DNA of 64,000 nucleotides from Pseudomonas sediminis (GCF_039555755.1 NZ_CP154631.1:2294001-2358000), one strand, 5' to 3'. Counted from the stretch's first letter, positions 9,191 to 19,174 are shown. A program made the numbers and translations. The notes: generated from the letters alone by a model not told the origin.

Positions 9191-10162
9191 ATGCAGACTT
9201 TGTATCCGGAGATCAAACCCTACGCCCGCCATGAGCTGGCGGTCGAGCAACCGCACGTGCTTTACGTCGACGAGAGCGGCTCTGCGGATGGGTTGCCGGT
9301 ACTGTTCATCCATGGTGGCCCTGGCGCCGGCTGCGATGCGGCCAGCCGCCGCTACTTCGATCCTGCCCTGTATCGCATCGTCACTTTCGACCAGCGTGGC
9401 TGCGGCCGCTCCACGCCGCATGCGAGCCTGGAGAACAACACCACCCAGGCGTTGATCGCCGATATCGAGCGTATTCGCGAGCATCTGGGCATCGACAAGT
9501 TCGTGCTGTTCGGCGGCTCCTGGGGCTCCACCTTGGCGCTGGCGTATGCGCAGACGCATCCGCAGCGTGTGCATGGTTTGATCCTGCGCGGCATCTTCCT
9601 GTGCCGGCCGCAGGAACTCGGCTGGTTCTATCAGGAAGGCGCCAGCCGCCTGTTCCCCGATTACTGGGAAGATTACGTGGCGCCCATCCCGGTCGAGGAG
9701 CGCGGTGACCTGATGCAGGCCTTCTACAAGCGCCTGACGGGTACCGACCAGATCGCCCAGATGCATGCGGCCAAGGCCTGGTCGACCTGGGAGGGGCGCA
9801 CTGCCACCCTGCGTCCGAACACTCAGGTGGTCGAGCGCTTCAGCGAGGCGCATCGGGCACTGTCCATCGCCCGTATCGAGTGCCACTACTTCGTCAACGA
9901 CGCCTTCCTCGAGCCTAACCAGCTGCTCCGTGACATGCCGAAGATCACCCACCTGCCGGGCATCATTGTGCATGGCCGATACGACGTGATCTGCCCACTG
10001 GATAATGCCTGGGCGCTGCATCAGGCATGGCCCAACAGCGAGCTGCAGATCATCCGTGACGCCGGCCACTCGGCGGCGGAACTCGGTATCACCGATGCGC
10101 TGATCCGCGCCGCCGAACAGATGGCCCGGCGCCTGCTCGACCTGCCGCCGGAGGATGCATGA
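9191..10162 (+). CDS. pip: Proline iminopeptidase (prolyl aminopeptidase)
   Basis: A 323-residue alpha/beta-hydrolase (peptidase family S33) that removes N-terminal proline from peptides in the cytosol. Seen: oxyanion motif HGGPGAGCD near residue 42, nucleophile elbow [10 protein letters not shown] near residue 113, DQRGCGRS, the late acid in GRYDVICP and the catalytic His in DAGHSA. ATG 9191 follows AGGAGCC. Its stop overlaps the dtd start by four bases (ATGA), so both are made from one transcript. Confidence 0.96.
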   Translation: MQTLYPEIKPYARHELAVEQPHVLYVDESGSADGLPVLFIHGGPGAGCDAASRRYFDPALYRIVTFDQRGCGRSTPHASLENNTTQALIADIERIREHLGIDKFVLFGGSWGSTLALAYAQTHPQRVHGLILRGIFLCRPQELGWFYQEGASRLFPDYWEDYVAPIPVEERGDLMQAFYKRLTGTDQIAQMHAAKAWSTWEGRTATLRPNTQVVERFSEAHRALSIARIECHYFVNDAFLEPNQLLRDMPKITHLPGIIVHGRYDVICPLDNAWALHQAWPNSELQIIRDAGHSAAELGITDALIRAAEQMARRLLDLPPEDA

Positions 10163-10596
10163 AGCTGCTGATCCAGCGCGTCACTGAGGCGCGGGTGGAG
10201 GTGGAAGGGGAAGTGGTCGGGCGCATCGATCAGGGCCTGTTGGCGCTGGTCGGCATCGAACCGCAGGACGATCAGGCCAGTCTGTCGCGCGCGCTGCACA
10301 AGCTGCTGAATTACCGCGTGTTCAGCGATGAAGCGGGCAAGATGAATCGTTCGCTGACGGATATGCAGGGCGGCCTGTTGCTGGTCTCGCAGTTCACCCT
10401 GGCGGCCGACACCAAGAGCGGTATGCGCCCCAGCTTCTCCAGCGCTGCACCGCCGGTGCAGGGGGCTGCGCTGTTCGACGGTTTGGTCGAAATGGCCAAG
10501 GCCCAGCACCCGCAGGTCGCCACCGGGCGTTTCGGCGCCAATATGCAGGTGCACCTGGTCAACGATGGGCCGGTGACCTTCCTGCTGGAGGTATAG
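10159..10596 (+). CDS. dtd: D-aminoacyl-tRNA deacylase
   Basis: A 145-residue enzyme that hydrolyses D-aminoacyl-tRNA (and Gly-tRNA-Ala) to protect translation. The family motifs [12 protein letters not shown] near residue 78 and the Gly-cisPro region NDGPVT near the C-terminus are both present. It starts within the pip stop codon (ATGA). It converges on rsmE, with only 25 bp between the two stops and no clear hairpin there. Confidence 0.97.
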   Translation: MKLLIQRVTEARVEVEGEVVGRIDQGLLALVGIEPQDDQASLSRALHKLLNYRVFSDEAGKMNRSLTDMQGGLLLVSQFTLAADTKSGMRPSFSSAAPPVQGAALFDGLVEMAKAQHPQVATGRFGANMQVHLVNDGPVTFLLEV

Positions 10597-10621
10597 CGGT
10601 AGCTTGTGGGAGCGTTCGTGC

Positions 10622-11332
10622 TTAGAACAATCTGGCCAGCAACGCCGGCACGGCCGTCTCCACCCGCAAGATTCGCTCGCCGAGCTGCACCGGCTGCAGG
10701 CCTGCGGCTTCACGCAGAAGCTCGACTTCGTAGGGAATCCAGCCGCCTTCCGGGCCGATGGCCAGGGTCACTGGCTCCTGTACTGCACGCGGGCAGGTTG
10801 GGTGATTGCCGGGATGGCCGGTCAGGCCGAGCGTGCCGGCTGCCAGCGCCGGCAGGCGATCCTCGACGAAGGGCTTGAAGCGTTTCTCGATGCTCACCTC
10901 GGGTAGCACCGTATCACGCGCCTGTTCCAGGCCCAGGATCAGCTGTTCGCGAATGGCCTCTGCCTCGAGAAATGGCGTCTGCCAGAAGCTCTTTTCCACG
11001 CGATAGCTGTTGACCAGCACCAGGCGCGGCACGCCCATGGCGCTGACGGTTTGCAGCACGCGCTTGAGCATCTTCGGGCGGGGCAGGGCGAGGATCAGCG
11101 TCAGCGGCAGCTTGGCGGGTGGGGGTTGGTCGAGGCTGACCTGCAGTTCGGCATGCTCGGCATCCAGAGCGATCAGTCGACCTTCGCCCATCAAGCCGTC
11201 AAGGCGACCGACGCGCAGGCGGTCACCGGTTTCGGCGCGATGTACTTCATGTAGGTGCTTCAGGCGCCTACCAGTGAGACGTACCCGGTCGCCGTCAACG
11301 AAGTCGGCGTCTTCCAGCAGCAGCAGATTCAC
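10622..11332 (-). CDS. rsmE: 16S rRNA (uracil-1498-N3) methyltransferase
   Basis: A 236-residue SPOUT-class methyltransferase that modifies U1498 of 16S rRNA with S-adenosylmethionine. Seen: N-terminal PUA-like part, [14 protein letters not shown], and the knot motif AIGPEGGW with a [11 protein letters not shown] block at the C-terminus. The start is GTG at 11332, because the GTGA there overlaps the tatC stop by four bases and gives the family N-terminus ([10 protein letters not shown]). Continuing the frame upstream would read through tatC out of frame. It is the last gene of the tat run. Confidence 0.95.
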   Translation of the reverse strand: MNLLLLEDADFVDGDRVRLTGRRLKHLHEVHRAETGDRLRVGRLDGLMGEGRLIALDAEHAELQVSLDQPPPAKLPLTLILALPRPKMLKRVLQTVSAMGVPRLVLVNSYRVEKSFWQTPFLEAEAIREQLILGLEQARDTVLPEVSIEKRFKPFVEDRLPALAAGTLGLTGHPGNHPTCPRAVQEPVTLAIGPEGGWIPYEVELLREAAGLQPVQLGERILRVETAVPALLARLF

Positions 11333-12111
11333 GGCTGTGGTGCGGGTGGTTGGTCTTCGGGCTCGGCCTGTTCCTCGTCGCGCTTGCGCTTGACCATGGC
11401 GCCAGCCAGCACGCCGGCCTCGAACAGCAGCCACATAGGTACTGCCAGCAGCGTCTGCGAGAACACGTCCGGCGGCGTCAGTACCATGCCGACCACGAAG
11501 CAGCCAACGATCACATAGGGACGGCTCTTGCGCAGTGTGGCGACGTCTACCAGCCCGACCCAGATCACCAGAAATGTAGCGATGGGGATCTCGAAGGCCA
11601 CGCCGAAGGCGAAGAACAGCGTCAGGACGAAATCCAGGTACTGGCCTATGTCGGTCATCATCGCCACGCCTTCCGGCGTCACGCTGGCGAAGAAGCCGAA
11701 CATGATCGGGAACACCACGAAGTAGGCGAAGGCCATGCCGGCATAGAACAGGAAAATACTGGAGACCAGCAGTGGCACCGCGATACGCCGTTCGTGGGTG
11801 TACAGCCCTGGCGCGATGAAGCCCCAGATCTGGTGCAGGATCACCGGCATGCCGAGAAACAACGCACACATCAGCGTCAGTTTGAACGGTGTGAGAAACG
11901 GCGAGGCGACGCCCGTGGCGATCATCGTCGCGCCTTCCGGCAGGTAGGCCCGCAGCGGCGCTGCTACCAGAGCGTAGATATCCTGAGCGAAGTAGAACAG
12001 GCCGGCGAAGATCAGCAGGATGATCACTACACAGCGCAACAGGCGAGTACGCAGCTCGGCCAGGTGCGAGACCAGGGGCATTTCCTGGTCGGCTTGTGGA
12101 TTATTGCTCAT
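11329..12111 (-). CDS. tatC: Sec-independent protein translocase TatC
   Basis: A 260-residue polytopic membrane protein with six predicted helices. It is the receptor that binds twin-arginine signal peptides and recruits TatA. Conserved features seen: [11 protein letters not shown] at the N-terminus, a Pro/Glu-rich first periplasmic region, and [20 protein letters not shown] near the end. The C-terminal tail is charged and Pro-rich. The start overlaps the tatB stop by four bases (ATGA), and its stop overlaps rsmE (GTGA). Confidence 0.97.
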   Translation of the reverse strand: MSNNPQADQEMPLVSHLAELRTRLLRCVVIILLIFAGLFYFAQDIYALVAAPLRAYLPEGATMIATGVASPFLTPFKLTLMCALFLGMPVILHQIWGFIAPGLYTHERRIAVPLLVSSIFLFYAGMAFAYFVVFPIMFGFFASVTPEGVAMMTDIGQYLDFVLTLFFAFGVAFEIPIATFLVIWVGLVDVATLRKSRPYVIVGCFVVGMVLTPPDVFSQTLLAVPMWLLFEAGVLAGAMVKRKRDEEQAEPEDQPPAPQP

Positions 12112-12452
12112 GGCTGGGGATTCTTGTCCTGAACGCTCTGGGCCGTTTCGGTGGTCGGTTTGGCGCTGTTCTCGGCTGACGGGCTGTTACTGCTGCCGGT
12201 GCCGAGAATGTCCTGCTTCATCGCCTTCATCTCGCGCTCCAGCTCAAGAATCCGCTCGTTGTGCAGCTGGCGACGAATTTCATCAGCGCCGATCTCGCGC
12301 TCCACCTCGGCCTTGATCGAGTTGAAGCTGCGCTTGATCCGGCCGATCCACAGGCTGGCCGTGCGCACGGCGCCGGGCAGGCGCTCAGGGCCGAGCACCA
12401 CCAGAGCCACGAGGCCGACCAGTAATAGCTCGGTAAAACCGATGTCGAACAT
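12108..12452 (-). CDS. tatB: Sec-independent protein translocase TatB
   Basis: A 114-residue single-span protein. The membrane helix is [21 protein letters not shown] with the TatB-specific Glu near residue 8 and the GPERLP hinge, then an amphipathic helix and a long charged helix, ending in a low-complexity tail. TatB works with TatC in the substrate receptor. It lies three bases after tatA and overlaps tatC by four. Confidence 0.96.
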   Translation of the reverse strand: MFDIGFTELLLVGLVALVVLGPERLPGAVRTASLWIGRIKRSFNSIKAEVEREIGADEIRRQLHNERILELEREMKAMKQDILGTGSSNSPSAENSAKPTTETAQSVQDKNPQP

Positions 12453-12455
12453 GGC

Positions 12456-12689
12456 TTAGTCTTTCTTCGCCGGCTCTTCGACCTTGCGTGCCTGGGCATC
12501 GATGGTCTGGCCCTTGGGCTCTTCCACGGCGGGCTTTTCAGCTTCGCTGCTATCCATCGATTTACGGAAGCCTTTGATCGCGTCGCCCAGATCCGAGCCC
12601 AGGCCTTTCAGGCGCTTGGTACCGAAAAGCATGACCACGATGAGCAGGATGATCAGGAGTTGCCAGATGCTGATACCGCCGAAACCCAT
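12456..12689 (-). CDS. tatA: Sec-independent protein translocase TatA
   Basis: A 77-residue pore-forming subunit. [20 protein letters not shown] gives the short membrane helix, followed by [20 protein letters not shown], the amphipathic helix typical of TatA. The ATG at 12689 has GGAG upstream; a longer in-frame reading to 12779 would add a non-homologous extension inside the intergenic region and is rejected. First gene of the tatABC set, 22 bp after hisE. Confidence 0.96.
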   Translation of the reverse strand: MGFGGISIWQLLIILLIVVMLFGTKRLKGLGSDLGDAIKGFRKSMDSSEAEKPAVEEPKGQTIDAQARKVEEPAKKD

Positions 12690-12711
12690 GATGAGTTCTC
12701 CGTTGTGAAAG

Positions 12712-13047
12712 TTATTCGGATTGCGGTCGCGCGGCTTTTTCCGCGTGGCCGGAGAGGCCGAAACGGCGATCCAATTCATCCAGCACGGCCTGAGGATGCT
12801 GGCCCAGGGCCGCGAGCATGACCAGACTGTGGAACCACAGATCGGCGGTTTCGTAGATCAGGTCCTTGCAGTCACCGCTGCTGGCGGCGTCCTTGGCGGC
12901 GAGGATGGTTTCCACCGATTCCTCGCCGACCTTTTCCAGAATCTTGTTCAGGCCCTTGTGATAAAGGCTGGCGACATAGGAGCTGTCGGCCGCTGCGCCC
13001 TTGCGCGCTTCCAATACCTCGGCCAGGCGGCTCAGGGTGTCACTCAT
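12712..13047 (-). CDS. hisE: Phosphoribosyl-ATP pyrophosphatase
   Basis: A 111-residue all-alpha MazG-like enzyme that converts phosphoribosyl-ATP to phosphoribosyl-AMP in histidine synthesis. Seen: [25 protein letters not shown] and the metal-binding [11 protein letters not shown] 13047 (MSDTLSRL) has AGGA upstream and overlaps the hisI 3' end by eight bases. hisI and hisE are separate genes here, as usual in Pseudomonas, not the fused enterobacterial form. Confidence 0.96.
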   Translation of the reverse strand: MSDTLSRLAEVLEARKGAAADSSYVASLYHKGLNKILEKVGEESVETILAAKDAASSGDCKDLIYETADLWFHSLVMLAALGQHPQAVLDELDRRFGLSGHAEKAARPQSE

Positions 13048-13438
13048 GGCTATGTCCTGCATAGATGGCGTGCGGGTCTTTCAGCACGGCGTCGACGGTT
13101 TTCCAGTCGCCGTTCTCGTACACGCGGTAGAAGCAGCTCTCGCGACCGGTGTGGCAAGCGATGCCGCCCAGTTGCTCGACCATCAGCACGATGACGTCGG
13201 CATCGCAGTCCAGGCGCAGTTCGTGCAGCTTCTGCACATGGCCGGACTCTTCGCCCTTACGCCACAGCTTGCCACGTGAGCGCGACCAGTAGATGGCACG
13301 GTTCTCGGCGGCGGTGAGAGCGAGGGATTCACGGTTCATCCAGGCCATCATCAGGATGCGGCCGGTCTGGTGGTCCTGGGCGATGGCCGGCACCAGGCCG
13401 TCTTCGTTCCAGTGGATTTCGTCGAGCCAATCGTTCAT
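13040..13438 (-). CDS. hisI: Phosphoribosyl-AMP cyclohydrolase
   Basis: A 132-residue zinc enzyme opening the adenine ring of phosphoribosyl-AMP, the step after HisE. Family motifs seen: [28 protein letters not shown], the metal-binding DCDAD, and [14 protein letters not shown], which holds the zinc cysteines. It begins the hisI-hisE-tatABC-rsmE run, 70 bp after the ubiB stop, and overlaps hisE by eight bases. Confidence 0.97.
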   Translation of the reverse strand: MNDWLDEIHWNEDGLVPAIAQDHQTGRILMMAWMNRESLALTAAENRAIYWSRSRGKLWRKGEESGHVQKLHELRLDCDADVIVLMVEQLGGIACHTGRESCFYRVYENGDWKTVDAVLKDPHAIYAGHSHE

Positions 13439-13508
13439 CGGTGTTCCAAGTCTGCCGGGGCTGCCGGACTGTCAATTCGCCAAGTGTGCCAGTGCCGTGG
13501 CTAGCTGG

Positions 13509-15095
13509 CTATCGGCGCAGCACCAGATAGAGTCCGCCGCCAACCATCAGCCAGGCGGGCCAGGCGGCCAGCAGCGGTGCCAGGCCTTGAATGGTACCGG
13601 CAGCAATCAGTGCGGCGCCGAGCAGGCGTAGTGGCCATCGGTCGCTGCTGGGGTGCTGCTCTTCCCGTTGCTGCGAGCGCTGCAGGCGCTCCAGGGTGTC
13701 GCGGGCGATCTGCGACAGGTGCGGCACCTGCTCGGCCTGTTGCTGCAGATTGCGCAGCAGGTGTAACGGGCTGATGCGTTCGCGCATCCAGCGTTCGAGA
13801 TAGGGCTGGGCGGTGCTCCACAGGTCCAGGTCCGGATACAGCTGGCGACCGAGGCCTTCGATGTTGAGCAGGGTCTTCTGCAGCAGTACCAGCTGCGGCT
13901 GCACTTCCATGTTGAAGCGCCGTGCGGTCTGGAACAGGCGCAGCAGCAACTGGCCGAAGGAGATGTCTTTCAGCGGCCGTTCGAAGATCGGCTCGCAGAC
14001 GGTGCGGATCGCAGCCTCGAACTCGTTGACCTTGGTCTCCGCCGGCACCCAGCCGGAGTCGATGTGCAGCTGCGCGACCTTGCGATAGTCACGCTTGAAG
14101 AAAGCCAGCAGGTTGCGCGCCAGGTAGTCCTGATCCTCGTCGGTGAGGCTACCGACGATGCCGCAGTCGATGGCGATGTACTGCGGGCTCCAGGGCGTGC
14201 GCGTGCTGACGAAGATGTTGCCGGGGTGCATGTCGGCGTGGAAGAAGCTGTCGCGGAACACTTGGGTGAAGAAGATTTCCACGCCGCGCTCGGCCAGGAG
14301 CTTCATGTCGGTGCGCTGGTCGGCCAGGGTCGCCAGGTCGGTGACCGGGATGCCGTAGATACGCTCCATCACCAGCACCTGTGGACGGCACAGGTCCCAG
14401 TACACCCGCGGTACGTAGAGCAGCGGCGAACCATCGAAATTGCGTCGCAGCTGGCTGGCGTTGGCCGCCTCACGCAGTAGGTCGAGCTCGTCGTAGATGG
14501 TCTTTTCGTAGTCGCTGACCACCTCGACCGGATGCAGACGACGGGCATCGGCGGAAGCCTTTTCGGCAATGCGGGCGATCAGAAACAGCCAGGCCAGATC
14601 CTGGCGGATCACCGGCTTGAGGCCTGGGCGTACTACCTTGACCACCACTTCTTCGCCGGTCTTGAGCTGCGCGGCGTGCACCTGCGCGACCGAGGCAGAG
14701 GCCAGCGGCTGGCTGTCGAAGCGGGCGAACAGTTCGCTCACCGGTGCGCCGAGCTGACGCTCGATCAGGGCGATGGCCTGGGCTTCGGGGAACGGCGGTA
14801 CCTGATCCTGCAGACGCGCCAGTTCGTCGGCGATGTCCGGCGGCATCAGGTCGCGGCGGGTAGACAGCAGTTGGCCGAACTTGATGAAGATCGGTCCGAG
14901 GTCTTCGAACGCCAGGCGCAGGCGTGCACCGCGCGACAATTGTGACGGCTTGCGCGGCAGCCAGCGCCACGGCAGCAGCCAGGACAGTGCGCGCAGCCAG
15001 AATGGCAGCGGCAGTTCGAGGAGCAGGTCGTCCAGTTGATAGCGGATGACCACGCGCTGGATACGCAGCAGACGGCGAACGGCAAGCAGCTTCAT
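13509..15095 (-). CDS. ubiB: UbiB, ATPase/kinase-like ubiquinone biosynthesis protein
   Basis: A 528-residue member of the ABC1/UbiB atypical kinase-like family needed for ubiquinone synthesis, probably with ATPase activity that helps extract lipid intermediates from the membrane. Seen: the KxGQ motif in KFGQLLSTR near residue 72, the Ala-rich nucleotide loop [20 protein letters not shown] and the DFG-like DCGIVG. Two hydrophobic helices at the C-terminus provide membrane attachment. Start overlaps the ubiJ stop by four bases (ATGA). Confidence 0.97.
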   Translation of the reverse strand: MKLLAVRRLLRIQRVVIRYQLDDLLLELPLPFWLRALSWLLPWRWLPRKPSQLSRGARLRLAFEDLGPIFIKFGQLLSTRRDLMPPDIADELARLQDQVPPFPEAQAIALIERQLGAPVSELFARFDSQPLASASVAQVHAAQLKTGEEVVVKVVRPGLKPVIRQDLAWLFLIARIAEKASADARRLHPVEVVSDYEKTIYDELDLLREAANASQLRRNFDGSPLLYVPRVYWDLCRPQVLVMERIYGIPVTDLATLADQRTDMKLLAERGVEIFFTQVFRDSFFHADMHPGNIFVSTRTPWSPQYIAIDCGIVGSLTDEDQDYLARNLLAFFKRDYRKVAQLHIDSGWVPAETKVNEFEAAIRTVCEPIFERPLKDISFGQLLLRLFQTARRFNMEVQPQLVLLQKTLLNIEGLGRQLYPDLDLWSTAQPYLERWMRERISPLHLLRNLQQQAEQVPHLSQIARDTLERLQRSQQREEQHPSSDRWPLRLLGAALIAAGTIQGLAPLLAAWPAWLMVGGGLYLVLRR

Positions 15096-15709
15096 GCGTC
15101 GGACTTATTGGCAGAAGTGAGGCGCTCGATGCGTGCTTCCAGGCGGTCGAGGGCGAGTTTGAGATGGTCCAGTTCGGCAAAGCGCACATCGGCTTCGCGC
15201 TGGCCCACCAGCGTGCGTGATTCTTCGGCCAGGTAGTCGGCCAAATCCTGCTTGAGGCTGGCCGCTCCGTTGCTGGCCAGGTTCACCCGGCTGCGCAGAT
15301 GGCCGGCGAGCAGGGTAGTGGCCACCGGGCCGAGCCAGCGGGAGACTTCGTATTCCCAATCCAGCTCCAGATCCTGGAGGATGCCGGCCAGTTGCAGCAG
15401 CACCGCGCTGTCGCCATCGAGCGAGACTTCCGGGCGGTGCAGCACGGCGGTCTTGTCGCGGCTCAGTGCCAGGCGCGCCAGGCTGGCGGCGGGTGCGGTG
15501 AGCGTGCAGTCGGGCGGTGCGTGCCATTGCGACGCCAGTTGCAGGCCGTCGCCGCTGGGCAGGATGAACAGCTCCAGGGTGGGACTCTGGCAGTGCACGG
15601 CGATGACCTTGCCGCTCAGCGCCTGCAGGCGCGGCAAGGCCGTGCCATCGAGGCCGAGAACCCGGTTGAGGCCCGTTTCGACGCCTGCCAGCAATCCGGT
15701 TATGAGCAT
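15092..15709 (-). CDS. ubiJ: UbiJ, SCP2-domain ubiquinone biosynthesis factor
   Basis: A 205-residue protein with an N-terminal SCP2-like lipid-binding domain (about residues 15-115) and a C-terminal coiled coil (about 165-200, [20 protein letters not shown]). UbiJ with UbiK supports the soluble Ubi complex by holding hydrophobic intermediates. It lies between ubiE and ubiB as in other gammaproteobacteria. Its ATG overlaps the ubiE stop by one base (TAATG) and its stop overlaps ubiB by four. Confidence 0.93.
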   Translation of the reverse strand: MLITGLLAGVETGLNRVLGLDGTALPRLQALSGKVIAVHCQSPTLELFILPSGDGLQLASQWHAPPDCTLTAPAASLARLALSRDKTAVLHRPEVSLDGDSAVLLQLAGILQDLELDWEYEVSRWLGPVATTLLAGHLRSRVNLASNGAASLKQDLADYLAEESRTLVGQREADVRFAELDHLKLALDRLEARIERLTSANKSDA

Positions 15710-16479
15710 TAAGGCTTGATGCCGCGGTGCAGGGCGACGATGCCGCCGGTCATGTTGTGGTAGGTCACGCGTTCGAAGCCGGCATCGACCATCATCGCCT
15801 TGAGGGTTTCCTGATCCGGGTGCATGCGGATCGACTCGGCGAGGTAGAGGTAGCTTTCCGAATCATTGGTGATCAGCTTGCCAGCCAGCGGCATGAAGCT
15901 GAACGAATAGGTGTCGTAGACCTTGGCCAGCAGCGGGTTGCCGGGCTTGGAGAACTCCAGCACCAGCAGGCGGCCACCGGGTTTGAGCACGCGCAGCATG
16001 GAGGCGATGGCCGCATCCTTGTGGGTGACGTTGCGCAGGCCGAAGGCGATGGTGACCACGTCGAAGTGATTGTCGGGGAACGGCAGCTTCTCGGCATCGG
16101 CTTGAACGAACTGCACGTTGCCGGCCACGCCCTTGTCCAGCAGGCGGTCGCGACCGACCTTGAGCATGGAATCGTTGATATCGGCCAGCACCACTTCACC
16201 GGTCGGGCCGACGATGCTGGCGAACTTGCGGGTCAGATCACCGGTGCCGCCGGCGATGTCCAGCACACGGTTACCGGGGCGCACGCCGGACAGCTCGATG
16301 GTGAAGCGCTTCCACAGGCGATGCAGGCCGCCGGACAGCACGTCGTTCATCAGATCGTACTTGGCCGCCACCGAGTGGAAGACTTCAGCCACCTTTTCCG
16401 CTTTCTGGCTTTCCGGTACGTCCTGGAAACCGAAGTGGGTGGTGGGTTCCTGCTCCTGGGCCTTGCGTGGATCGCTCAT
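15709..16479 (-). CDS. ubiE: Ubiquinone/menaquinone C-methyltransferase UbiE
   Basis: A 256-residue SAM-dependent methyltransferase for the C-methylation step of ubiquinone synthesis. Motif [30 protein letters not shown] and the C-terminal [10 protein letters not shown] and [10 protein letters not shown] are typical of the family. I chose ATG 16479, preceded by GGTGAGAG, rather than longer upstream readings that run into the divergent gene region. First gene of the ubiE-ubiJ-ubiB unit. Confidence 0.97.
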   Translation of the reverse strand: MSDPRKAQEQEPTTHFGFQDVPESQKAEKVAEVFHSVAAKYDLMNDVLSGGLHRLWKRFTIELSGVRPGNRVLDIAGGTGDLTRKFASIVGPTGEVVLADINDSMLKVGRDRLLDKGVAGNVQFVQADAEKLPFPDNHFDVVTIAFGLRNVTHKDAAIASMLRVLKPGGRLLVLEFSKPGNPLLAKVYDTYSFSFMPLAGKLITNDSESYLYLAESIRMHPDQETLKAMMVDAGFERVTYHNMTGGIVALHRGIKP

Positions 16480-16513
16480 GTCGCTCTCACCGGGTAGAAA
16501 ACCGCACCATTCT

Positions 16514-16532
16514 AAAGGCGCCTGGCGCCTTT
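16514..16532. other. Short perfect palindrome in the ubiE/PHA-gene divergent region
   Basis: AAAGGCGCC-T-GGCGCCTTT is a nine-base perfect inverted repeat with a one-base centre, 35 bp upstream of the ubiE start. It could be an operator or a hairpin in the ubiE leader. No assignment is possible from sequence alone. Confidence 0.4.
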
Positions 16533-16626
16533 GTCTTGCCTGGGTGCCCGCTTGCCCGATGGGCTGGTAGAGTGATGTGACCTCATGCCGCAGCCACGCG
16601 GCACGCTGCCAGTTCAAGGAGTTTTC

Positions 16627-16902
16627 ATGTCCCGTATTCGTGTCGAACGATCCCATTCCCTTGGTCGCGAGGGCGCCCGCGAAAAGGCCGAGCGCCTGGC
16701 CGAACGCCTGGCCAGCGAGTACGACGTGCGCTATCGCTGGAACGGCGACACCCTGGAGTTCAAGCGCAGCGGTGCCGACGGCAGCATCGCGGTGGGTGAA
16801 GACACCGTGCGTGTCGAGCTCAAGCTCGGGCTGTTGCTGTCGCCCATGGGCGGCATGATCCAGCGCGAGATCGAGCAGGTGCTGGACAAATCGCTGGCCT
16901 GA
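16627..16902 (+). CDS. Polyhydroxyalkanoic acid system family protein (PHA_gran_rgn)
   Basis: A 91-residue protein of the family annotated as polyhydroxyalkanoic acid system protein, found next to the PHA locus in pseudomonads. It starts at ATG 16627 after CAAGGAG. Basic N-terminal half ([20 protein letters not shown]) and a conserved block near the end ([20 protein letters not shown]). No signal peptide or membrane span. Its function is not known; association with PHA granules is inferred from context and family name. It diverges from ubiE. Confidence 0.88.
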   Translation: MSRIRVERSHSLGREGAREKAERLAERLASEYDVRYRWNGDTLEFKRSGADGSIAVGEDTVRVELKLGLLLSPMGGMIQREIEQVLDKSLA

Positions 16903-17071
16903 GAGTAGCTGCAAGCCGGTAGGGTGCGCTGTGCGCACCTTCGCTGGGGTGCTTGAGCATGCGTACAGTCGCCTGCTCCTAGTATGCGATTTCTAATTTT
17001 TCTCTTTAGGGTGTACCCAAGCCTGCATTCCGTGGGCGTTTCCGCTAACTGTAAAGCGCGTGAGGTGCACC
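16903..17071 (+). promoter_or_regulatory. Leader and promoter region of phaIF
   Basis: 169 bp without a gene upstream of phaI. It holds a GGTGCGC-TGT-GCGCACC inverted repeat (16923-16939) of the kind often dispersed in Pseudomonas, then an AT-richer stretch around 16980-17010 that probably contains the phaI promoter. The best -35 candidate is TTGAGC at 16953-16958, but I cannot place a convincing -10 at proper spacing. In other pseudomonads this region is bound by PhaD. Confidence 0.45.
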
Positions 17072-17518
17072 ATGTCGAAAGTATCCGTGAAGAAAAAAGT
17101 AGAAGCCGTGGTCGAAGACAAAGCCGGTCTGTTCGACGACGTGAAGGGCTATGCCCGCAAGATCTACCTCGCTGGCCTGGGCGCTTACGCCAAGGCAGGT
17201 GTCGAGGGGGCTGAATACTTCAAGGAACTGGTCAAGGCCGGTGAAGGCGTCGAGAGCAAAGGCAAGAAGCTGGTCGACGAGCAGGTAGAGGCCGCCAACA
17301 GCCAGATCGAATCGGTCAAGCAGTCGGTCAATTCCAATGTCACCAGCGTTAAAGGCAAGGTCGAAGTTCAACTCGACAAGATCGAGAAGGCTTTCGATAC
17401 TCGTGTGGCTTCCGCTCTGAACCGTATCGGCATTCCGTCCAAGCAGGATGTTGAAGCACTCTCTGCTAAGCTGGATGAGCTGAGCGCGTTGCTCGAGCAT
17501 GTCGCGCGTACCAAATAA
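17072..17518 (+). CDS. phaI: Phasin PhaI, PHA granule-associated protein
   Basis: A 148-residue phasin that coats medium-chain PHA granules. ATG 17072 is chosen because GAGGT lies just upstream; the in-frame GTG at 17060 is an alternative. The segment ARKIYLAGLGAYAKAG near residue 33 is the phasin hallmark and matches PhaF closely. The rest is Lys/Glu/Val-rich amphipathic helix with a short leucine-heptad C-terminus (VEALSAKLDELSALLEHV) suited to oligomerisation. First gene of phaIF; ten bases separate it from phaF. Confidence 0.95.
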   Translation: MSKVSVKKKVEAVVEDKAGLFDDVKGYARKIYLAGLGAYAKAGVEGAEYFKELVKAGEGVESKGKKLVDEQVEAANSQIESVKQSVNSNVTSVKGKVEVQLDKIEKAFDTRVASALNRIGIPSKQDVEALSAKLDELSALLEHVARTK

Positions 17519-17528
17519 GGAGATCAGG

Positions 17529-18371
17529 ATGGCTGTTAAGAAGAAAACCGAGAAACAGACCAGCTCCTGGATCGGCGAGGTCGAGAAATACTCGCGTCAG
17601 ATCTGGTTGGCAGGCTTGGGCGCTTACTCCAAGGTCAGCAAGGACGGCACCAAGCTGTTCGATACGCTGGTCAAGGACGGCGAGAAGGCTGAGAAGCAGG
17701 CCAAGAGCGAAGTCGACAAGCAGGTTGGCGCGGTGAAAGCCGGCGTCGGCTCCAAGGTCGGTTCCGCCAAGTCCAAGGTCGATGAAGTCCGGGGCAAGGC
17801 GATCGGCAAGTGGGGTGAGCTGGAAGAGGCTTTCGACAAGCGTCTGAACAATGCCATCTCGCGTCTGGGCGTGCCCAGCCGCAACGAGGTCAAGGCATTG
17901 AACGACAAGGTCGACAGCCTGACCAAGCAGCTGGAGAAAATCACTGGCGTATCGGCCAAGTCGGTCGCCAAGCCTGCTGCCAAAGCTGCGCCCAAACCTG
18001 CCGCGAAGGCTGCCGCCAAGCCGGCTGCCAAACCTGCTGCCAAAGCTGCAGCCAAAGCTGCAGCCAAGCCCGCTGCCAAACCGGCTGCCGCGAAACCTGC
18101 AGCCGCCAAGCCGGCAGCTAAACCTGCGGCGAAACCGGCAGCCAAGGCCGCAGCGAAACCCGCTGCCAAGCCAGCGGCCGCCGCCAAGCCTGCAGCTAAG
18201 CCAGCAGCCAAGCCTGCTGCAGCGAAGAAGCCGGCTGCGAAGAAACCGGCAGTACCCAAGGCAGCTGCGCCGAAACCGGCTGCACCGGCACCAGCTCCGG
18301 CCGTCGCTGCAACGCCGGCTGCTGCACCGGCTCCGGCTGCCACTCCGGCAACTCCAGCCACCCCGTCCTGA
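17529..18371 (+). CDS. phaF: PhaF, phasin with histone-like AKPAA-repeat tail
   Basis: A 280-residue two-domain protein. Residues 1-140 are a phasin domain (RQIWLAGLGAYSKVSKDGTK near 22) that binds granules and ends in a leucine-zipper-like helix. Residues about 150-255 are a near-pure run of AAKPA and AAKPAAK units, resembling histone H1 and AlgP tails, which bind DNA without sequence preference. The end is Pro/Ala-rich without lysine. In P. putida PhaF attaches granules to the nucleoid and helps divide them between daughter cells; I infer the same here. Strong ribosome site AAGGAGATCAGG before ATG 17529. Confidence 0.95.
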   Translation: MAVKKKTEKQTSSWIGEVEKYSRQIWLAGLGAYSKVSKDGTKLFDTLVKDGEKAEKQAKSEVDKQVGAVKAGVGSKVGSAKSKVDEVRGKAIGKWGELEEAFDKRLNNAISRLGVPSRNEVKALNDKVDSLTKQLEKITGVSAKSVAKPAAKAAPKPAAKAAAKPAAKPAAKAAAKAAAKPAAKPAAAKPAAAKPAAKPAAKPAAKAAAKPAAKPAAAAKPAAKPAAKPAAAKKPAAKKPAVPKAAAPKPAAPAPAPAVAATPAAAPAPAATPATPATPS

Positions 18372-18385
18372 GTTTCTCGGGACTG

Positions 18386-18414
18386 AAAACGCCCGGCCTA
18401 GTGCCGGGCGTTTT
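18386..18414 (+). terminator. Rho-independent terminator of phaIF
   Basis: AAAACGCCCGGC, loop CTAGT, GCCGGGCGTTTT: a 12-bp stem ending in a T run, 15 bases after the phaF stop. The A run on the other side lets it work in both directions against phaD. Confidence 0.92.
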
Positions 18415-18469
18415 CGTTTCAGGTCGCAGGGCGGGCCATGCGCAACAACCGTGGATGCGTCTCGGCTTT

Positions 18470-18522
18470 GTAGGGCGGGTGCAACCCGCCATTTGCGCTC
18501 TGGCGGGTTGCACCCGCCCTAC
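18470..18522. repeat. Perfect 21-bp inverted repeat between phaF and phaD
   Basis: Two perfectly complementary 21-base arms (18470-18490 and 18502-18522) with an 11-base loop. The arms begin with GTAGGGCGGGTGCAACCC. This kind of element is a common dispersed repeat in Pseudomonas. It stands between convergent phaF and phaD. Confidence 0.85.
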
Positions 18523-18559
18523 ATTCCCAGCGTGTCATTGGCATGCGCACGGCTGCGCA

Positions 18560-19174
18560 TCAGGCTTCCAGATAGCGCTGCGCCAGATGTTCGACGGTGC
18601 TGCGTGATGGCTGATTCAGATGAGGCGCGACTAGCATCATGATCTGGTACACCACCAGGCGGACTTCACCCTGCTGGTCGAGGATGCGCTGGTAGTCGAG
18701 GGAGAACAGCAGGGTCAGGGTGATCTGCTCGACCAGTTGGCCGAGCGCCTGAGTGCCGCTGTTCAACTGCCCATCCGCCATCAGGCGGGCGAGCAGGGCA
18801 GCCAGGGTGCGTTTCAGCGCGTTCAGCCAATGACGAATTCCTCGTGCCAGCTTCGGCAACCTTCCCGCCAGGTTGGACATATCTTGGAAGAGAAAGCGGT
18901 ACTGCGACAGGCGCTCGACGATCAGGTGCAGGAACAGCCAGTAGTCCTCGACATCCAACTGGGCCTCTGCGGGTGGGTCGAGCAGAGGCGCCATCTCGCT
19001 CTGGAAACGCTCGAACAGTTCCAGTACCAACGGCTCCTTGCCATGGAAGTGGTAGTAGAGATTGCCTGGGCTGATGTCTAGCTCGTTGGCGATCTCCAGG
19101 GTCGAAACATTGGGCTCGCCCTGCTCGTTGAACAGCTGCAGGGCGGTTTGCAGAATGCGTTCGCGGGTTTTCAT
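18560..19174 (-). CDS. phaD: TetR-family regulator PhaD
   Basis: A 204-residue TetR-type regulator. The N-terminal helix-turn-helix (about residues 1-50, with STLEIANELDISPGNLYYHF) is typical; the C-terminal domain is all-alpha. In P. putida PhaD activates phaC1 and phaI promoters and responds to an acyl-CoA intermediate. Its place at the end of phaC1-Z-C2-D supports that role. ATG 19174 gives the expected start MKTRERILQTAL. Confidence 0.95.
   Translation of the reverse strand: MKTRERILQTALQLFNEQGEPNVSTLEIANELDISPGNLYYHFHGKEPLVLELFERFQSEMAPLLDPPAEAQLDVEDYWLFLHLIVERLSQYRFLFQDMSNLAGRLPKLARGIRHWLNALKRTLAALLARLMADGQLNSGTQALGQLVEQITLTLLFSLDYQRILDQQGEVRLVVYQIMMLVAPHLNQPSRSTVEHLAQRYLEA

Noticed and set aside
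17950..18300. Possible CRISPR or tandem DNA array in the phaF tail
   Set aside because: Units are short, varied in codons and in frame; there are no spacers, so it is a protein repeat.
17624..18361. Minus-strand frame of Ala/Gly/Phe repeats opposite phaF
   Set aside because: It is the antisense of the AKPAA-repeat tail and has no independent support.
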